Shown one piece after another: positions 23,359 to 32,091 of a stretch of 39,593 bases of DNA. How positions within the stretch are numbered: the stretch's first letter is position 1; the number at the start of each line of letters is the position of its first letter. Source of the DNA: DATEPR01 sp036502345 (GTDB lineage Bacteria > Actinomycetota > Actinomycetes > Mycobacteriales > Pseudonocardiaceae); the NCBI GenBank assembly GCA_036502345.1, contig DASXYT010000054.1, forward strand, positions 1 through 39,593, read 5' to 3'. The notes beneath the pieces are model-generated. The model was given only the letters and a program-made list of their open reading frames with translations, made no database searches and was not told where the DNA came from. Position numbers and translations under genes: made by a program.

Positions 23359-25761
23359 CTATTGCTTGCTGTTGTCGCCGGACGAGCCGTCGGTACGGTC
23401 ATCGGTGCCCTTTTCGGACTCGTTACCGATCTCACCGGATGCGTCCTCGATGATTTCGTAGCTCGGGTCGACCATCAGCACGTCGTGCGTGGCCTTGTCC
23501 AGTTGGACGCGACCGGAAAGCCGCAGCTCCTGTCCTGCCCCGATGTCGTCGTGGGCGCCGTGGAACTCGACGGTCATCGTGCCGGAGTCGTCGCCGACCT
23601 CGCCGATCAGGAACGACCTGCCCCGGTGGGTGCGGCTGTCGATGTCGTGCAGCCTGCCCACCACGGTGGCGGTCCGGCCGGGCACGATCGACCCGATCGG
23701 CTGGGCGCCCTTCGGCGGTGCGGGCTGGCTGTGCTCGGCGAGCAGCGGGGTCTCGTCCTTGGAGATCCTGGTCAGGAACCGCTCGAACGCCTCGGTGATC
23801 CGCTCCTCCGGCATGTTCGGGAACGCGGCCCTGATCCTGGACTGCACGTCGTAGGGGACGATCGTGGCGGCTGCTCTGGGTAGTCTGCTGATCACGCTCG
23901 CGATCCGGTCCGCCGTGCGGTCGTGCAGCAACCTGCCCAGCAGCGGGGCGTAGGTCCGGCGCGGCAGCAGCACCGTGACGCCGGTGCCCTCGTCCGAACT
24001 CGCCTCGACGACGAGTTCCTGCGCCGCCCTGGAGATCCGCCGGTCCGGGCAGTCGATCACCCGCAGTGTGGTGTCGACACCGAGGCTTTCCCAGCGTTGT
24101 CGCAAACGATTGGCATGCTCCTCGTCCACCATGAAGTGCACGGCCTTCAGCTCGGCCGGCCGCAGGCTGCGCCCGTAGCGCAACGCCTCCAGCACCGCGA
24201 GGTCGACGGAGCTGACGAACACGAACACCCGGTGCCGCGCGAAGTTCACGGTGCGGACCTCGGCTTCCCGCACGCGATCCAGGATGGCCGACTCGGCCCG
24301 GTACTCGCGGTTGAGCCGGATCAGGGTGAACACCAACACCGGGAACACGATGACCACCAGCCAGGCGCCCTCGGTGAACTTGGTGACCGCGAAGATGCCG
24401 ACGATGATCGTGGACAGGATGCCGGCGGTCAGGTTGATCGCCATCCTGCGCCGCCAGCCGGGTGTGTCCCTGTTGGTCAACCAGTGCTTCGTCATGCCGT
24501 AGCCGGCCATGGCGAAGCCGGTGAAGACACCGATCGCGTAGAAGGGCACCAGGTTGTTCACGTTGCTGCCGGCCACCAGCAACAGGATCACCGACAGCAC
24601 GGTCAGCACGACGATGCCGTTGGAGAACACCAGTCGGTGGCCGCGTTTGGTCAGTTGGCGCGGCAGGAATCTGTCCTCGGCGACGAAACTGGCCAGGAAC
24701 GGGAAGCCGTTGAAGCTGGTGTTGCCGCCGGTGTAGAGGATCAGCGCGGTGGCCGCCTGGATCACGGCGAACATCACGCCGCCGAACACCCCGTGCCCGA
24801 ACACCGCCCTTGCTTCCTGGGAGAGCACCGACGGATAGCCTGCTGTGTATGGGGTCGCGTGCGTCGCGAAGGCCAGGAACGACACGCCACCGACCATGAA
24901 ACCCAGGATGCAGGCCATGATCGTGAGCACCTTGCGTGCGTTGCGGCCGGCCGGCTTGCGGAACGCGCCGACGGTGTTGGAGATGGCCTCCACCCCGGTC
25001 AGCGACGAACCGCCGTTGGCGAACGCGCGCAGCAACACGAACAGCGTGGCGCCCATGACGAAACCGTCCCGCTGTCGCACCACGACCGTGCCGGCCAGAT
25101 GGGCCGGGTCGTACTGCGGGAGGCCGACGGTGATCAGCTTGATGACGCCGACCACGACCATCAGCACGACGAGTCCGACGAACAGGTAGGCGGGGACCGC
25201 GAACGGCCTGCCGGCCTCACGGAGCCCGCGCAGGTTGATGTAGCACATCAGCAGGACGACGCCGATGGTGATCTCAAGGCTGTACGGCCCGAGCGCGGGG
25301 ACCGCAGACACCACGGCGACCGTGCCCGCGGCGCACTGCACCGCGACCGTCACCACGTAGTCGATCAGCAGTGCGGCGGCCGCGATCTGGGCGATCCTGG
25401 GGCCGAAGTTGTCCCGCGCCACCACATAGGAGCCGCCGGCCTTCGTGTAGACCATGACGACCTGGCGGTAGGACGCCGCGACCAGCGCCAGGATCAGGAG
25501 GATCACCGCCGTCATGGGCAGCAGGATGGTGAACGCCGCGAGGCCGGCCCACGGCAGCAGTTCGATCAGGATCTCCTCGGTGCCGTACGCGGCGGAGGAC
25601 ATCGCGTCCGAGGACAGCACACCCAGTGCGATCGGGTTGCTCAGCCGTTCGCCCTTGAGCTGCTCGTTGATCAGCGGTCTGCCGAGCAGGACGCGCTTGA
25701 GGACGTAGCCCATCGACTCCTGCAGACCGGACGAGTTCGTCGGCCCTCCTGGGTTCACCAC
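23359..25761 (-). CDS. kimA: KimA-like APC potassium importer with C-terminal OB-fold
   Basis: This is an 800-residue protein. The first roughly 480 residues form about 12 transmembrane helices with signatures of Bacillus KimA (YdaO): LLGRPL, VLSSDAMSSAAYGTEEIL, SYRQVV-Y-KAGGSYVV, SLTGVEAISN. A cytoplasmic USP-like domain follows (about 500-660). Residues about 690-772 (GRTATVVGRLHDI, GTMTVEFHG, LRLSGRVQ) look like an added OB-fold, then an acidic tail. KimA imports K+ with protons and is inhibited by cyclic-di-AMP in Bacillus. In mycobacteria a KimA-like gene and a separate small OB-fold gene lie close together, so this may be a fusion of the two. The start is uncertain: GTG 25761, or ATG 25713, which matches the Bacillus N-terminus better. 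Confidence 0.85.
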   Translation of the reverse strand: MVNPGGPTNSSGLQESMGYVLKRVLLGRPLINEQLKGERLSNPIALGVLSSDAMSSAAYGTEEILIELLPWAGLAAFTILLPMTAVILLILALVAASYRQVVMVYTKAGGSYVVARDNFGPRIAQIAAAALLIDYVVTVAVQCAAGTVAVVSAVPALGPYSLEITIGVVLLMCYINLRGLREAGRPFAVPAYLFVGLVVLMVVVGVIKLITVGLPQYDPAHLAGTVVVRQRDGFVMGATLFVLLRAFANGGSSLTGVEAISNTVGAFRKPAGRNARKVLTIMACILGFMVGGVSFLAFATHATPYTAGYPSVLSQEARAVFGHGVFGGVMFAVIQAATALILYTGGNTSFNGFPFLASFVAEDRFLPRQLTKRGHRLVFSNGIVVLTVLSVILLLVAGSNVNNLVPFYAIGVFTGFAMAGYGMTKHWLTNRDTPGWRRRMAINLTAGILSTIIVGIFAVTKFTEGAWLVVIVFPVLVFTLIRLNREYRAESAILDRVREAEVRTVNFARHRVFVFVSSVDLAVLEALRYGRSLRPAELKAVHFMVDEEHANRLRQRWESLGVDTTLRVIDCPDRRISRAAQELVVEASSDEGTGVTVLLPRRTYAPLLGRLLHDRTADRIASVISRLPRAAATIVPYDVQSRIRAAFPNMPEERITEAFERFLTRISKDETPLLAEHSQPAPPKGAQPIGSIVPGRTATVVGRLHDIDSRTHRGRSFLIGEVGDDSGTMTVEFHGAHDDIGAGQELRLSGRVQLDKATHDVLMVDPSYEIIEDASGEIGNESEKGTDDRTDGSSGDNSKQ

Positions 25762-25952
25762 GTGCTCAGTGTCCGCGTCAACAAGTCAGAGGGATATTCG
25801 GCGTCGACAAGGTTTCCTGAATCGATACTGGAGACACAACCGCCAACTGTGTACAGCCACCGGTCACTGTCCGGTCACGTCTGTGCCACGTTCGTGTGCG
25901 GTGCTGGGAGTATCACTGCGGCACGTCACCGCGGTCGGGGGAAGGAGCGCTG

Positions 25953-27293
25953 ATGTCGTCGGTCGGGCAACCGGTTCACCAGGGTGGTTACCTGGTCGCA
26001 CTGCTGAGGGCAGGCGCACCGGTGATCGCCGAGGTGCCAGCCGATCTGCCGGACGAGGCCATCGACTCGAGCCCACTGCCCGGCTGGCAGCGGATCTCGA
26101 TGATGGCCGGCAGTCGCGGCGCCGGTGACACCGACTCGCTGCTGATGCGGGCCTGCCGGTACGTGGTGCTGGTGCCGCTGGTGTTCCGGATCGTCGTCAT
26201 CCCGGTGCTGTATTTGTCCGTACTGGCCACCGACCACGGTGCCGGAGCGCTGCCCGGTGGCCTGCTGGCCGCGTTCGCCGTGCTGGCCAACGTGGCCGCG
26301 CTGGCCGTGGTGCTGCGGATCAGGGGCTTCCGCAACTCGGTCGCCAAGCTGTTGCTCGCCGCCGACGTGGTGGTCGGGTTCGGCATCAACCTGGTCGCCG
26401 CCTTCGTCGTCGCCGATCCCGGCTACGCCGAGGTGAGCGAGATGACGTGGGTCTACCTGGTCGGCTCGGTCGCGCTGCTCACCCTGACCAGAGGTGTGCC
26501 GGCGGGCGGCTGGCTGATCCTGGCCAGCGTGCCGGTGCACATCCTGATGACCCTGGTCGGCGGTCACACCACCGCCGTCGGACCGGTGGCCGCCGTGCTG
26601 GACGACGTGGTGACGATGGTGCCGGCGCTGGTCACGTCGATGATGGTGCTGATCCTGATCGGACTGGGCACCCGGCTGGCCATGGGCGTCGGCATCCGGC
26701 GTGGTCGCCGGTCCGAGCGTGCCAGGGCGCAGCGCACCATTCACGACACCGTGTTGCAGACGCTGGAGGCGATGGCGTTGTCGCCGGTGGCGCAGCCTGC
26801 CGATCTGCCCGGCGCGATGGCGCAACTCGCCGAACTGCGCGATATCGCGCGGGCACAGGCGATGGACCTGCGGCGCGGGCTGACCGAACCGGCGGAAGCC
26901 GCAACGGCGACCGGCATCGGTGAGGAGCTGGCTTCGGTGGCCGCCGAGATGGCCAGGGAGGGCCTGCGGGCCAGGCTGGTGTTCACCGAGGTGGACGACG
27001 GCCTGCTGTCCGAGGCGCGGCGGCGTGCGGTGCGGGACGCGGTCCGGGAGGCCATGCGCAACACCATGAAGCACGCGGGCACCTCCGAGGTGGTGCTGCG
27101 GGTCGAGCAGCGGGACAACGGCATCGCGGTGATCGCGCGGGACCACGGCACGGGGTTCAGCGACGCGGACCGACCGGCCGGGTTCGGCATCAGCAACTCG
27201 ATCACCGCGCGGCTGGCCGATGTCGGCGGCAGTTCGACGATCGAGTCCGAACCGGGCAGGGGGACCAGGGTGACCTTGTGGGTGCCGCTGTGA
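25953..27293 (+). CDS. Membrane sensor histidine kinase (NarL/DesK-type)
   Basis: This is a 446-residue protein. The N-terminal half has about five to six transmembrane helices (roughly residues 68-247). The dimerisation helix carries the phospho-acceptor His264 in RTIHDTVLQTLEAM, followed by a HATPase_c domain with N box REAMRNTMKHAG (Asn370), DHGTGF and GFGI. ATG 25953 follows GGAAGGAG. No response regulator is adjacent; instead its stop codon overlaps the mycosin start (GTGA), so the kinase is translationally coupled to a type VII secretion component. Control of, or response to, the secretion system is inferred from this coupling. Confidence 0.85.
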   Translation: MSSVGQPVHQGGYLVALLRAGAPVIAEVPADLPDEAIDSSPLPGWQRISMMAGSRGAGDTDSLLMRACRYVVLVPLVFRIVVIPVLYLSVLATDHGAGALPGGLLAAFAVLANVAALAVVLRIRGFRNSVAKLLLAADVVVGFGINLVAAFVVADPGYAEVSEMTWVYLVGSVALLTLTRGVPAGGWLILASVPVHILMTLVGGHTTAVGPVAAVLDDVVTMVPALVTSMMVLILIGLGTRLAMGVGIRRGRRSERARAQRTIHDTVLQTLEAMALSPVAQPADLPGAMAQLAELRDIARAQAMDLRRGLTEPAEAATATGIGEELASVAAEMAREGLRARLVFTEVDDGLLSEARRRAVRDAVREAMRNTMKHAGTSEVVLRVEQRDNGIAVIARDHGTGFSDADRPAGFGISNSITARLADVGGSSTIESEPGRGTRVTLWVPL

Positions 27294-28459
27294 GGTCGCT
27301 GCTGGTCGTCGCCCTGCTGCTGGCCGGGTTGGTCCCGGTCGGTGTGCCGGCGGGCGCGGCCGGGTGCAGCGTGCCCAAAGGCGTCTACACGGATGCGACA
27401 CCGTGGGCGCAGCGCCTTGTCGACGCGCCACGGATCTGGCCGCTCAGCACGGGATCCGGTGTGACCGTCGCGGTGGTCGGGACGGGTGTCGACGCCGCCA
27501 ACGCGCAGTTCGCGCCAGGTCAGGTGCTACCGCAGATCAACCTGCTGCCGGGCAGCACACCCGATTGCGACGGCCGGGGCACGTTCGCCGCCGGCATCGT
27601 GGCCGCGCACACCAACCCGGCCACCACGTTCGCGGGCGTCGCGCCCGGCGCGCACATCCTGCCCATCCGCTACACACAGTCCACATCGGACTCGACCCAG
27701 GGTGCCGACCCGAACGCGCTGGCCACCGCTCTGGGCAGGGCCGTCGACGCACACGCCAGGGTGATCCTGGTCGTCGTGCCGGCCGGCAGTGACAGTGCAG
27801 CCCTGCGGTCCGCCGTGCAGCACGCGCACGACGCCGGTGACGTCGTCGTGGCGCCTGCCGTCGCCACCCAGGCCGGTGCCAGCAGCTACCCGACCGCCAC
27901 CCACGGCGTGCTGGGCGTCGGTGCCGTCGACTCGGCCGGTGCAGCGGTGCAGACCGAGTCCGGTGGCTACGTCGCCGTCGCCGCACCGGGCGCCGATCTG
28001 GTCAGCACGTCGGCGGGGGCGGACGGCCGCCTGGGCATGGAGTGGCCGGTGCACGACCCGTCGTTCGCGGCCGCATACGTGGCCGGGACGGTGGCGCTGC
28101 TGCGGTCGTACCTGCCGGCGCTGACCCCGGACCAGATCACCAACCGGCTGACGCTGACCGCGAGCCGGGCGGCCGGCGGTGCGCACGACGGCAAGCTCGG
28201 GTGGGGAGTGCTGGACGCGTACGCGGCGGTCTCGGCGGAACTGCCGGCCAACGTGGCCGGTCCCGGTGCTGCTTCCGGTGCGCCACAACTGAAGCCGGTG
28301 CTACCGGCTGCGGCTCCTTCGCCAGCGGGGTCGCCGTACCGGTGGGCCGGCATCGTGGCGCTGCTGGCCGTGTTGTTGGCCGCGCTGGTGGTGTTCGGCG
28401 CGGCGACCGTCCGCAGGGGCAGGGCCCGCGGCTGGCGGCTGGGCAGACTCGGTGGCTGA
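27290..28459 (+). CDS. mycP: Mycosin (MycP)-like S8 protein, catalytic residues lost
   Basis: This is a 389-residue protein with a signal peptide (to about residue 25), a subtilase-fold domain and a C-terminal transmembrane helix (about residues 353-378), the layout of ESX mycosins. The catalytic positions have changed. The usual VAVIDTGV reads VAVVGTGV (Gly64 for Asp), GHGT reads GRGT (Arg96 for His), the AAGN oxyanion segment reads APAVATQ, and GTSFAAP reads DPSFAAA, keeping only Ser258. It should therefore be inactive as a protease. Mycobacterial work showed mycosins are needed for stability of the secretion complex independently of proteolysis, so a structural role is plausible. GTG 27290 overlaps the kinase stop; GTG 27278 is an alternative start. 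Confidence 0.87.
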   Translation: MRSLLVVALLLAGLVPVGVPAGAAGCSVPKGVYTDATPWAQRLVDAPRIWPLSTGSGVTVAVVGTGVDAANAQFAPGQVLPQINLLPGSTPDCDGRGTFAAGIVAAHTNPATTFAGVAPGAHILPIRYTQSTSDSTQGADPNALATALGRAVDAHARVILVVVPAGSDSAALRSAVQHAHDAGDVVVAPAVATQAGASSYPTATHGVLGVGAVDSAGAAVQTESGGYVAVAAPGADLVSTSAGADGRLGMEWPVHDPSFAAAYVAGTVALLRSYLPALTPDQITNRLTLTASRAAGGAHDGKLGWGVLDAYAAVSAELPANVAGPGAASGAPQLKPVLPAAAPSPAGSPYRWAGIVALLAVLLAALVVFGAATVRRGRARGWRLGRLGG

Positions 28460-28841
28460 CAGCCGGTTCGGGGCGGGCGACGAGATGGACCCACCGGACG
28501 GCGCATGGTCGCAGCACGCGCCATGGCAGCTCACTGTCCTACGGGTGGCCCGCGCGGTCATCGTCTCGGTGCTGGCGTCGCTGACCCTGTTCATCGCTCT
28601 GGCCGCACCTGTCGTCTGGGACGGCGGAGCGCACGGCTGGTCGGCGCTCGGCTTCGTCGTGGTCGGTGTCGCGCTGGTGGTCGCGCTGTGGCTGGTGGCC
28701 GACCGGTTGCTGTTCCGGCGGATACCACGGCGCAAGTGGTGGCTCCGGCAGGTTCCCGAGGACGAGCGCCGGTGGCGGGTGCAGCCCGCGCGCCGGGGCG
28801 GCGTGCCCCGGCACTCCAAACGTGGCCACCAAGAGCGCTAA
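28452..28841 (+). CDS. Small two-TM membrane protein of the T7SS locus, unknown function
   Basis: This is a 129-residue protein with two hydrophobic helices (about 33-54 and 64-86) flanked by an acidic, tryptophan-containing N-terminus and a strongly basic C-terminal tail (RRIPRRKWWLRQ onward). The GTG start overlaps the mycosin gene by 8 bp, so it is in the same operon. I do not recognise the family. Size and topology recall the N-terminal membrane part of EccE, which is otherwise missing here, but no specific motif supports that. Confidence 0.7.
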   Translation: MADSRFGAGDEMDPPDGAWSQHAPWQLTVLRVARAVIVSVLASLTLFIALAAPVVWDGGAHGWSALGFVVVGVALVVALWLVADRLLFRRIPRRKWWLRQVPEDERRWRVQPARRGGVPRHSKRGHQER

Positions 28842-28872
28842 CGATCGGATTCGGACCTGCGATGGAGGAGAC

Positions 28873-29328
28873 ATGGCGCTCAACAGGCGGCGGCTCGTCG
28901 CGCTGTGGCGATCCTGTTTCCGCTGGCACGTCGTTGCCGAACTGCTGTTCGGCGCCTGCGCGGTCGTGCTCCTCGTTCGGGGGCAGCAGATCGGTCTCGG
29001 AATTGCCGCCGGCTGCCTGTTCGCCACGTTCGCCGTCTCGTTGGCGTCCGTCCCGGCCGCGAAGTTGCCGCGCGGAGGCCTGTTGGGCGACCGTGCGGAT
29101 GTCCCTGTCAGCCGGCGGTGGGGTCGGCGGCTGATCGCGCTCCGGGTCGCGTCCGAGTTGGTCAGGTCGGGTCTGATCCTGCTGACGCTGTTCTTCATGG
29201 TCATGATGATCGGCAGCGTCGTCGATGCGGCCGCCGAGGATGTCGCCGATCTGTGGGGGCTCGTCGTCGCCATCCCCGGCCTGGTCGCCATCCCCTGGCT
29301 GTGGCTGGCCGCCGACCGCAGGCGTTAG
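28873..29328 (+). CDS. Small multi-TM membrane protein of the T7SS locus, unknown function
   Basis: This is a 151-residue protein with about four hydrophobic helices, arranged as two hairpins separated by a basic cytoplasmic loop (PVSRRWGRRL). The ATG at 28873 is preceded by GGAGGAG, and the gene follows the previous small membrane protein after 31 bp, ending the plus-strand operon. Its 3' end overlaps the convergent hydrolase gene by 4 bp. The family is not recognised. Confidence 0.7.
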   Translation: MALNRRRLVALWRSCFRWHVVAELLFGACAVVLLVRGQQIGLGIAAGCLFATFAVSLASVPAAKLPRGGLLGDRADVPVSRRWGRRLIALRVASELVRSGLILLTLFFMVMMIGSVVDAAAEDVADLWGLVVAIPGLVAIPWLWLAADRRR

Positions 29329-30737
29329 GGCATCGTCAGCATCGGGTCGGGCTCGATCGGGGCGGGCTTCGGCGGTGCCGGTGTGACCGGGCCGCCGGTG
29401 AACACGCCGTACATGTTCTGCCAGGCGCCTGATCCCTGCGTGAACACACCGTTGTGCGCTGCCAGGCCGGTGATCGGCTGGCCGTTCGGGTAGTTGCCGG
29501 TGGCCAGGTCGGTCACGCCGGGGAACGTGTTCGGGTCGGCGCCGTGGCCGAGGCCGAACAACTGCACGCCCTGAATGGCCGAGATCGGGTCGCCGGGTGC
29601 CGTCATCGCGTACCGCTGCACGTCCGGCTGCATGTCGTGCAGGTCGCTCGGCGACCACACGTCGTGGCCCATGCCGGCCGACTCGACGTACATCGTCCGG
29701 TTCGCGTCCAGGCCGTCCTGCTCGGCCAGTCCGACCACGGCACCGCCGTAGCTGTGTCCCGCGTACGTCACCTGGACGTCGTTGCCGGGCCCGACCTGGG
29801 TGTTGATCTGGTCCCGCAACTGGTGCGAGAACGACGCCAGGTCCGGCGCCAGCGCCTGCGAGTAACCGGGGTCGGCGGCCGCCGGCACCAGGCTCTGCGG
29901 GAACGTGCCGTCCGCCCACGCCACCATCGCGAGGTGCCCGGACGGATCGGCCTGCACGAAGCCGGCCGCGTCCTTGGCGTACGTGTTGAAGTCGGCCATG
30001 TTGGTGTACGTGCCGGGCACCAGCACGCCGACGTTCGTGGTGTTCGGGCCGATCGTGCCGACCAGTTCGGCGATCCTGCCGGTGCCGGACGGGTCGAAGT
30101 CGATGATCTGCCTGTTGTTCGTCAGAATGTCCTGGTACAGCGAGATCTTCTGCTGTGACTGGGTGATCTGCTGGCTGAGCTGCGACTCCTGGTAGGCGTT
30201 GAGCCCACGCCCGAACTCGTCGGTCGGGTTGCTCTGGTCCTCGGCCTGCAACTGCGCGAGCTTCTGCTGGAGGCTGGTCTGGTTGGCCTGTTCCGAGGTC
30301 AGTGCGGACGCCACCTTGGTCCGGTTGGAGGCGATCTGGCTGGCGAAGGCGCCACCGCCGGCCGATCCGCCTGCCGCCGTGCCACTGGTGCCCTGGCCGG
30401 CCAGCAGCGACCGGTAGTAGCCGGCCACGGTCTGGTCGCCCTGCGTGTAGTTCGTCGCCGAGTTGGTCAGGCCGGTGGCCAGCGTGTTGCCGCGCTGCGC
30501 CGCCGTGGTGACCGTCCGGCCGGCTGTGCTGACGGTCGAGTTGTGCGCCTGCGCCACCTGGCTGGACTGCGGCAACTGGCCGAACGCCGACGCCACCAGG
30601 GTGGACCCGGTGATCTGGCCGGCCAGGCTGCTCAACTGGCTGGCCTGGCTGGTCAGGTCGCCGGCGGCCTCGGTCAACGCGCTCGGCGTGACCCGGTAAC
30701 CGTCCGATGTGGACGCCGTACTGATCGCACTGGACAC
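29325..30737 (-). CDS. Candidate T7SS effector: helical N-terminus plus DUF1023-like alpha/beta hydrolase
   Basis: This is a 470-residue protein. The N-terminal part (about 1-110) is an alanine/serine/glutamine-rich helical region like ESX-associated proteins. Residues 140-215 are predicted coiled coil, and from about 220 a DUF1023-type alpha/beta hydrolase domain carries the nucleophile elbow GHSYGG (Ser329), with downstream acids and GHGADPNTF possibly supplying His. It is the last gene of the minus-strand ESX operon, starting 4 bp after the PPE-like gene. Export by the system as a lipase or esterase is inferred. There is no Sec signal peptide, which fits a T7SS substrate. Its 3' end overlaps the convergent membrane protein gene. 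Confidence 0.8.
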   Translation of the reverse strand: MSSAISTASTSDGYRVTPSALTEAAGDLTSQASQLSSLAGQITGSTLVASAFGQLPQSSQVAQAHNSTVSTAGRTVTTAAQRGNTLATGLTNSATNYTQGDQTVAGYYRSLLAGQGTSGTAAGGSAGGGAFASQIASNRTKVASALTSEQANQTSLQQKLAQLQAEDQSNPTDEFGRGLNAYQESQLSQQITQSQQKISLYQDILTNNRQIIDFDPSGTGRIAELVGTIGPNTTNVGVLVPGTYTNMADFNTYAKDAAGFVQADPSGHLAMVAWADGTFPQSLVPAAADPGYSQALAPDLASFSHQLRDQINTQVGPGNDVQVTYAGHSYGGAVVGLAEQDGLDANRTMYVESAGMGHDVWSPSDLHDMQPDVQRYAMTAPGDPISAIQGVQLFGLGHGADPNTFPGVTDLATGNYPNGQPITGLAAHNGVFTQGSGAWQNMYGVFTGGPVTPAPPKPAPIEPDPMLTMP

Positions 30738-30741
30738 TGGC

Positions 30742-32091
30742 TCAGCCCAGCCAGCCGAGATCGGGCTCCTCGCCGATCACGCTGGGGGTCACGTTGGACG
30801 ACTCGCCCCACACGTCCTCGGTCTCCACCAGCCACGGCGGCACCCGCCGCCCGCCGCCCATGTCGCCGCCGCCCATCCCGCTCATCGGCATCATGGGCAT
30901 CATCGGCATGCCGGTCGCGCTACGGGCCGCTGCGCCGGCAGCACCGGCCACCCCCGCCGCCACGTCACCGGTCACGTTGCCGGCACCGAGCATGCTCGGG
31001 CTCGCCGACGGTGTCGGCGCGGAAACCCCACCTACGCCACCGCCACCGACACCGCCGCCGATCCCTCCACCGCCACCACCGATCTTCGCGCCGCCGGCAG
31101 CGGCCAATCGGTCGCCGAGCTTCGGCGTACCGCTACCCGTCGCGTTGGTGGTGCCGTCCGGATCGGTGGTCTTCGTGTTGTTCTTGCCGACGAACCCGGG
31201 AACCTTCGGGATCAGCGAGCCGAACCGGCCGAACACGGCGGCGGACGCGGCGGCCACGCCTGCGCTGAACATGCCGCCGAACAGGGGGCTGTCCTGCTGG
31301 GTGGGCGGCGTCATTCCGGGTGTCAGGCCGGCCGTCGGGTCGGTCGGGTCGGCAGGCGTGCCGAGATCGCCGGACTGGTTCCACGGCAGGTCGGACGTCA
31401 TCGGGGTGACCGACCCGGTCGTCTGGGCGTCGATCGGGACCGCGGCCGAGGTGCCCGCGTCGATCGCCTGTCCTGCCGGGATGTTCGGTGCGACCTGGGC
31501 GTCCGGAGCCGGCGGGATGGAGTCCTTCGCCGTCACGTAGGCGCCGGCCAGGGTGGTCATCACCTGGACGGCCTGCGCGTGTGCGGCATCGGCCGCTGCG
31601 GATGCCTGCTGCTGGCCCTGCACCGCCGTGATCGCCGTGGACCTGGCCTGCTGGATCTGTGCCACCACGGTGGCCGGCGTACCGGCGTCGACCTGGATCG
31701 GCGCGCTGGCCAGGGCCAGGGTCGCCGGCGGCACGGCCGGCACGTCGACGGGCGCCGGCATCTCGGCGCGCGCGGTGTCCTGCGCGTCGGCAGCGTCGTA
31801 GGCGAGGTCGCGCATGGTGAACGCGGTGTCGGCGACCTTGCGGATGCCGCCGATCAGGTCGTTGACCATGGTCTGGTACTGGTTGGCCGCGCCGCCCTGC
31901 CAGTCGTTCGAGAAGCCGGACAGTTGCTTCGCCAGGCCGTTGGCCTGGTCGTGCAGCCCGTTGCCGGTGTCGTTCCAGGTCCCGGCCGCGGTACGTGCCG
32001 TGTCCGGGTTGCCGGCATACAGCATCGCGTACAGCTGCGGGTGGCTGAACTGCCCGAAGTTCGTCCGGTCATCGCCTGCCGGGGCCGTCAC
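30742..32091 (-). CDS. PPE-like/WXG100-superfamily secreted protein
   Basis: This is a 449-residue protein with a helical N-terminal domain (to about residue 200) containing the turn motif NDWQGGAA (Trp64, Gly66). A Pro/Gly/Met-rich low-complexity region follows (runs of GGGG, and MMPMMPMS). The C-terminal end GRRVPPWLVETEDVWGE recurs in actinobacterial ESX-associated proteins. The GTG start overlaps the preceding stop (GTGA), with GGGGGTGG upstream, so it is coupled to the ESX-like gene before it. It probably serves as substrate or chaperone partner in T7SS export. No enzymatic domain is seen. Confidence 0.78.
   Translation of the reverse strand: MTAPAGDDRTNFGQFSHPQLYAMLYAGNPDTARTAAGTWNDTGNGLHDQANGLAKQLSGFSNDWQGGAANQYQTMVNDLIGGIRKVADTAFTMRDLAYDAADAQDTARAEMPAPVDVPAVPPATLALASAPIQVDAGTPATVVAQIQQARSTAITAVQGQQQASAAADAAHAQAVQVMTTLAGAYVTAKDSIPPAPDAQVAPNIPAGQAIDAGTSAAVPIDAQTTGSVTPMTSDLPWNQSGDLGTPADPTDPTAGLTPGMTPPTQQDSPLFGGMFSAGVAAASAAVFGRFGSLIPKVPGFVGKNNTKTTDPDGTTNATGSGTPKLGDRLAAAGGAKIGGGGGGIGGGVGGGGVGGVSAPTPSASPSMLGAGNVTGDVAAGVAGAAGAAARSATGMPMMPMMPMSGMGGGDMGGGRRVPPWLVETEDVWGESSNVTPSVIGEEPDLGWLG

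Noticed and set aside
25762..25952. Possible cyclic-di-AMP (ydaO) riboswitch or K+ riboswitch upstream of kimA
   Set aside because: I looked for the conserved GGUUGCCGAAUCC-like and pairing elements on the minus strand and did not find them.
23923..25953. 676-residue plus-strand open frame opposite kimA
   Set aside because: Gln/His/Asp-rich antisense of a clear APC transporter; its end overlaps the sensor kinase ribosome-binding site only by chance.
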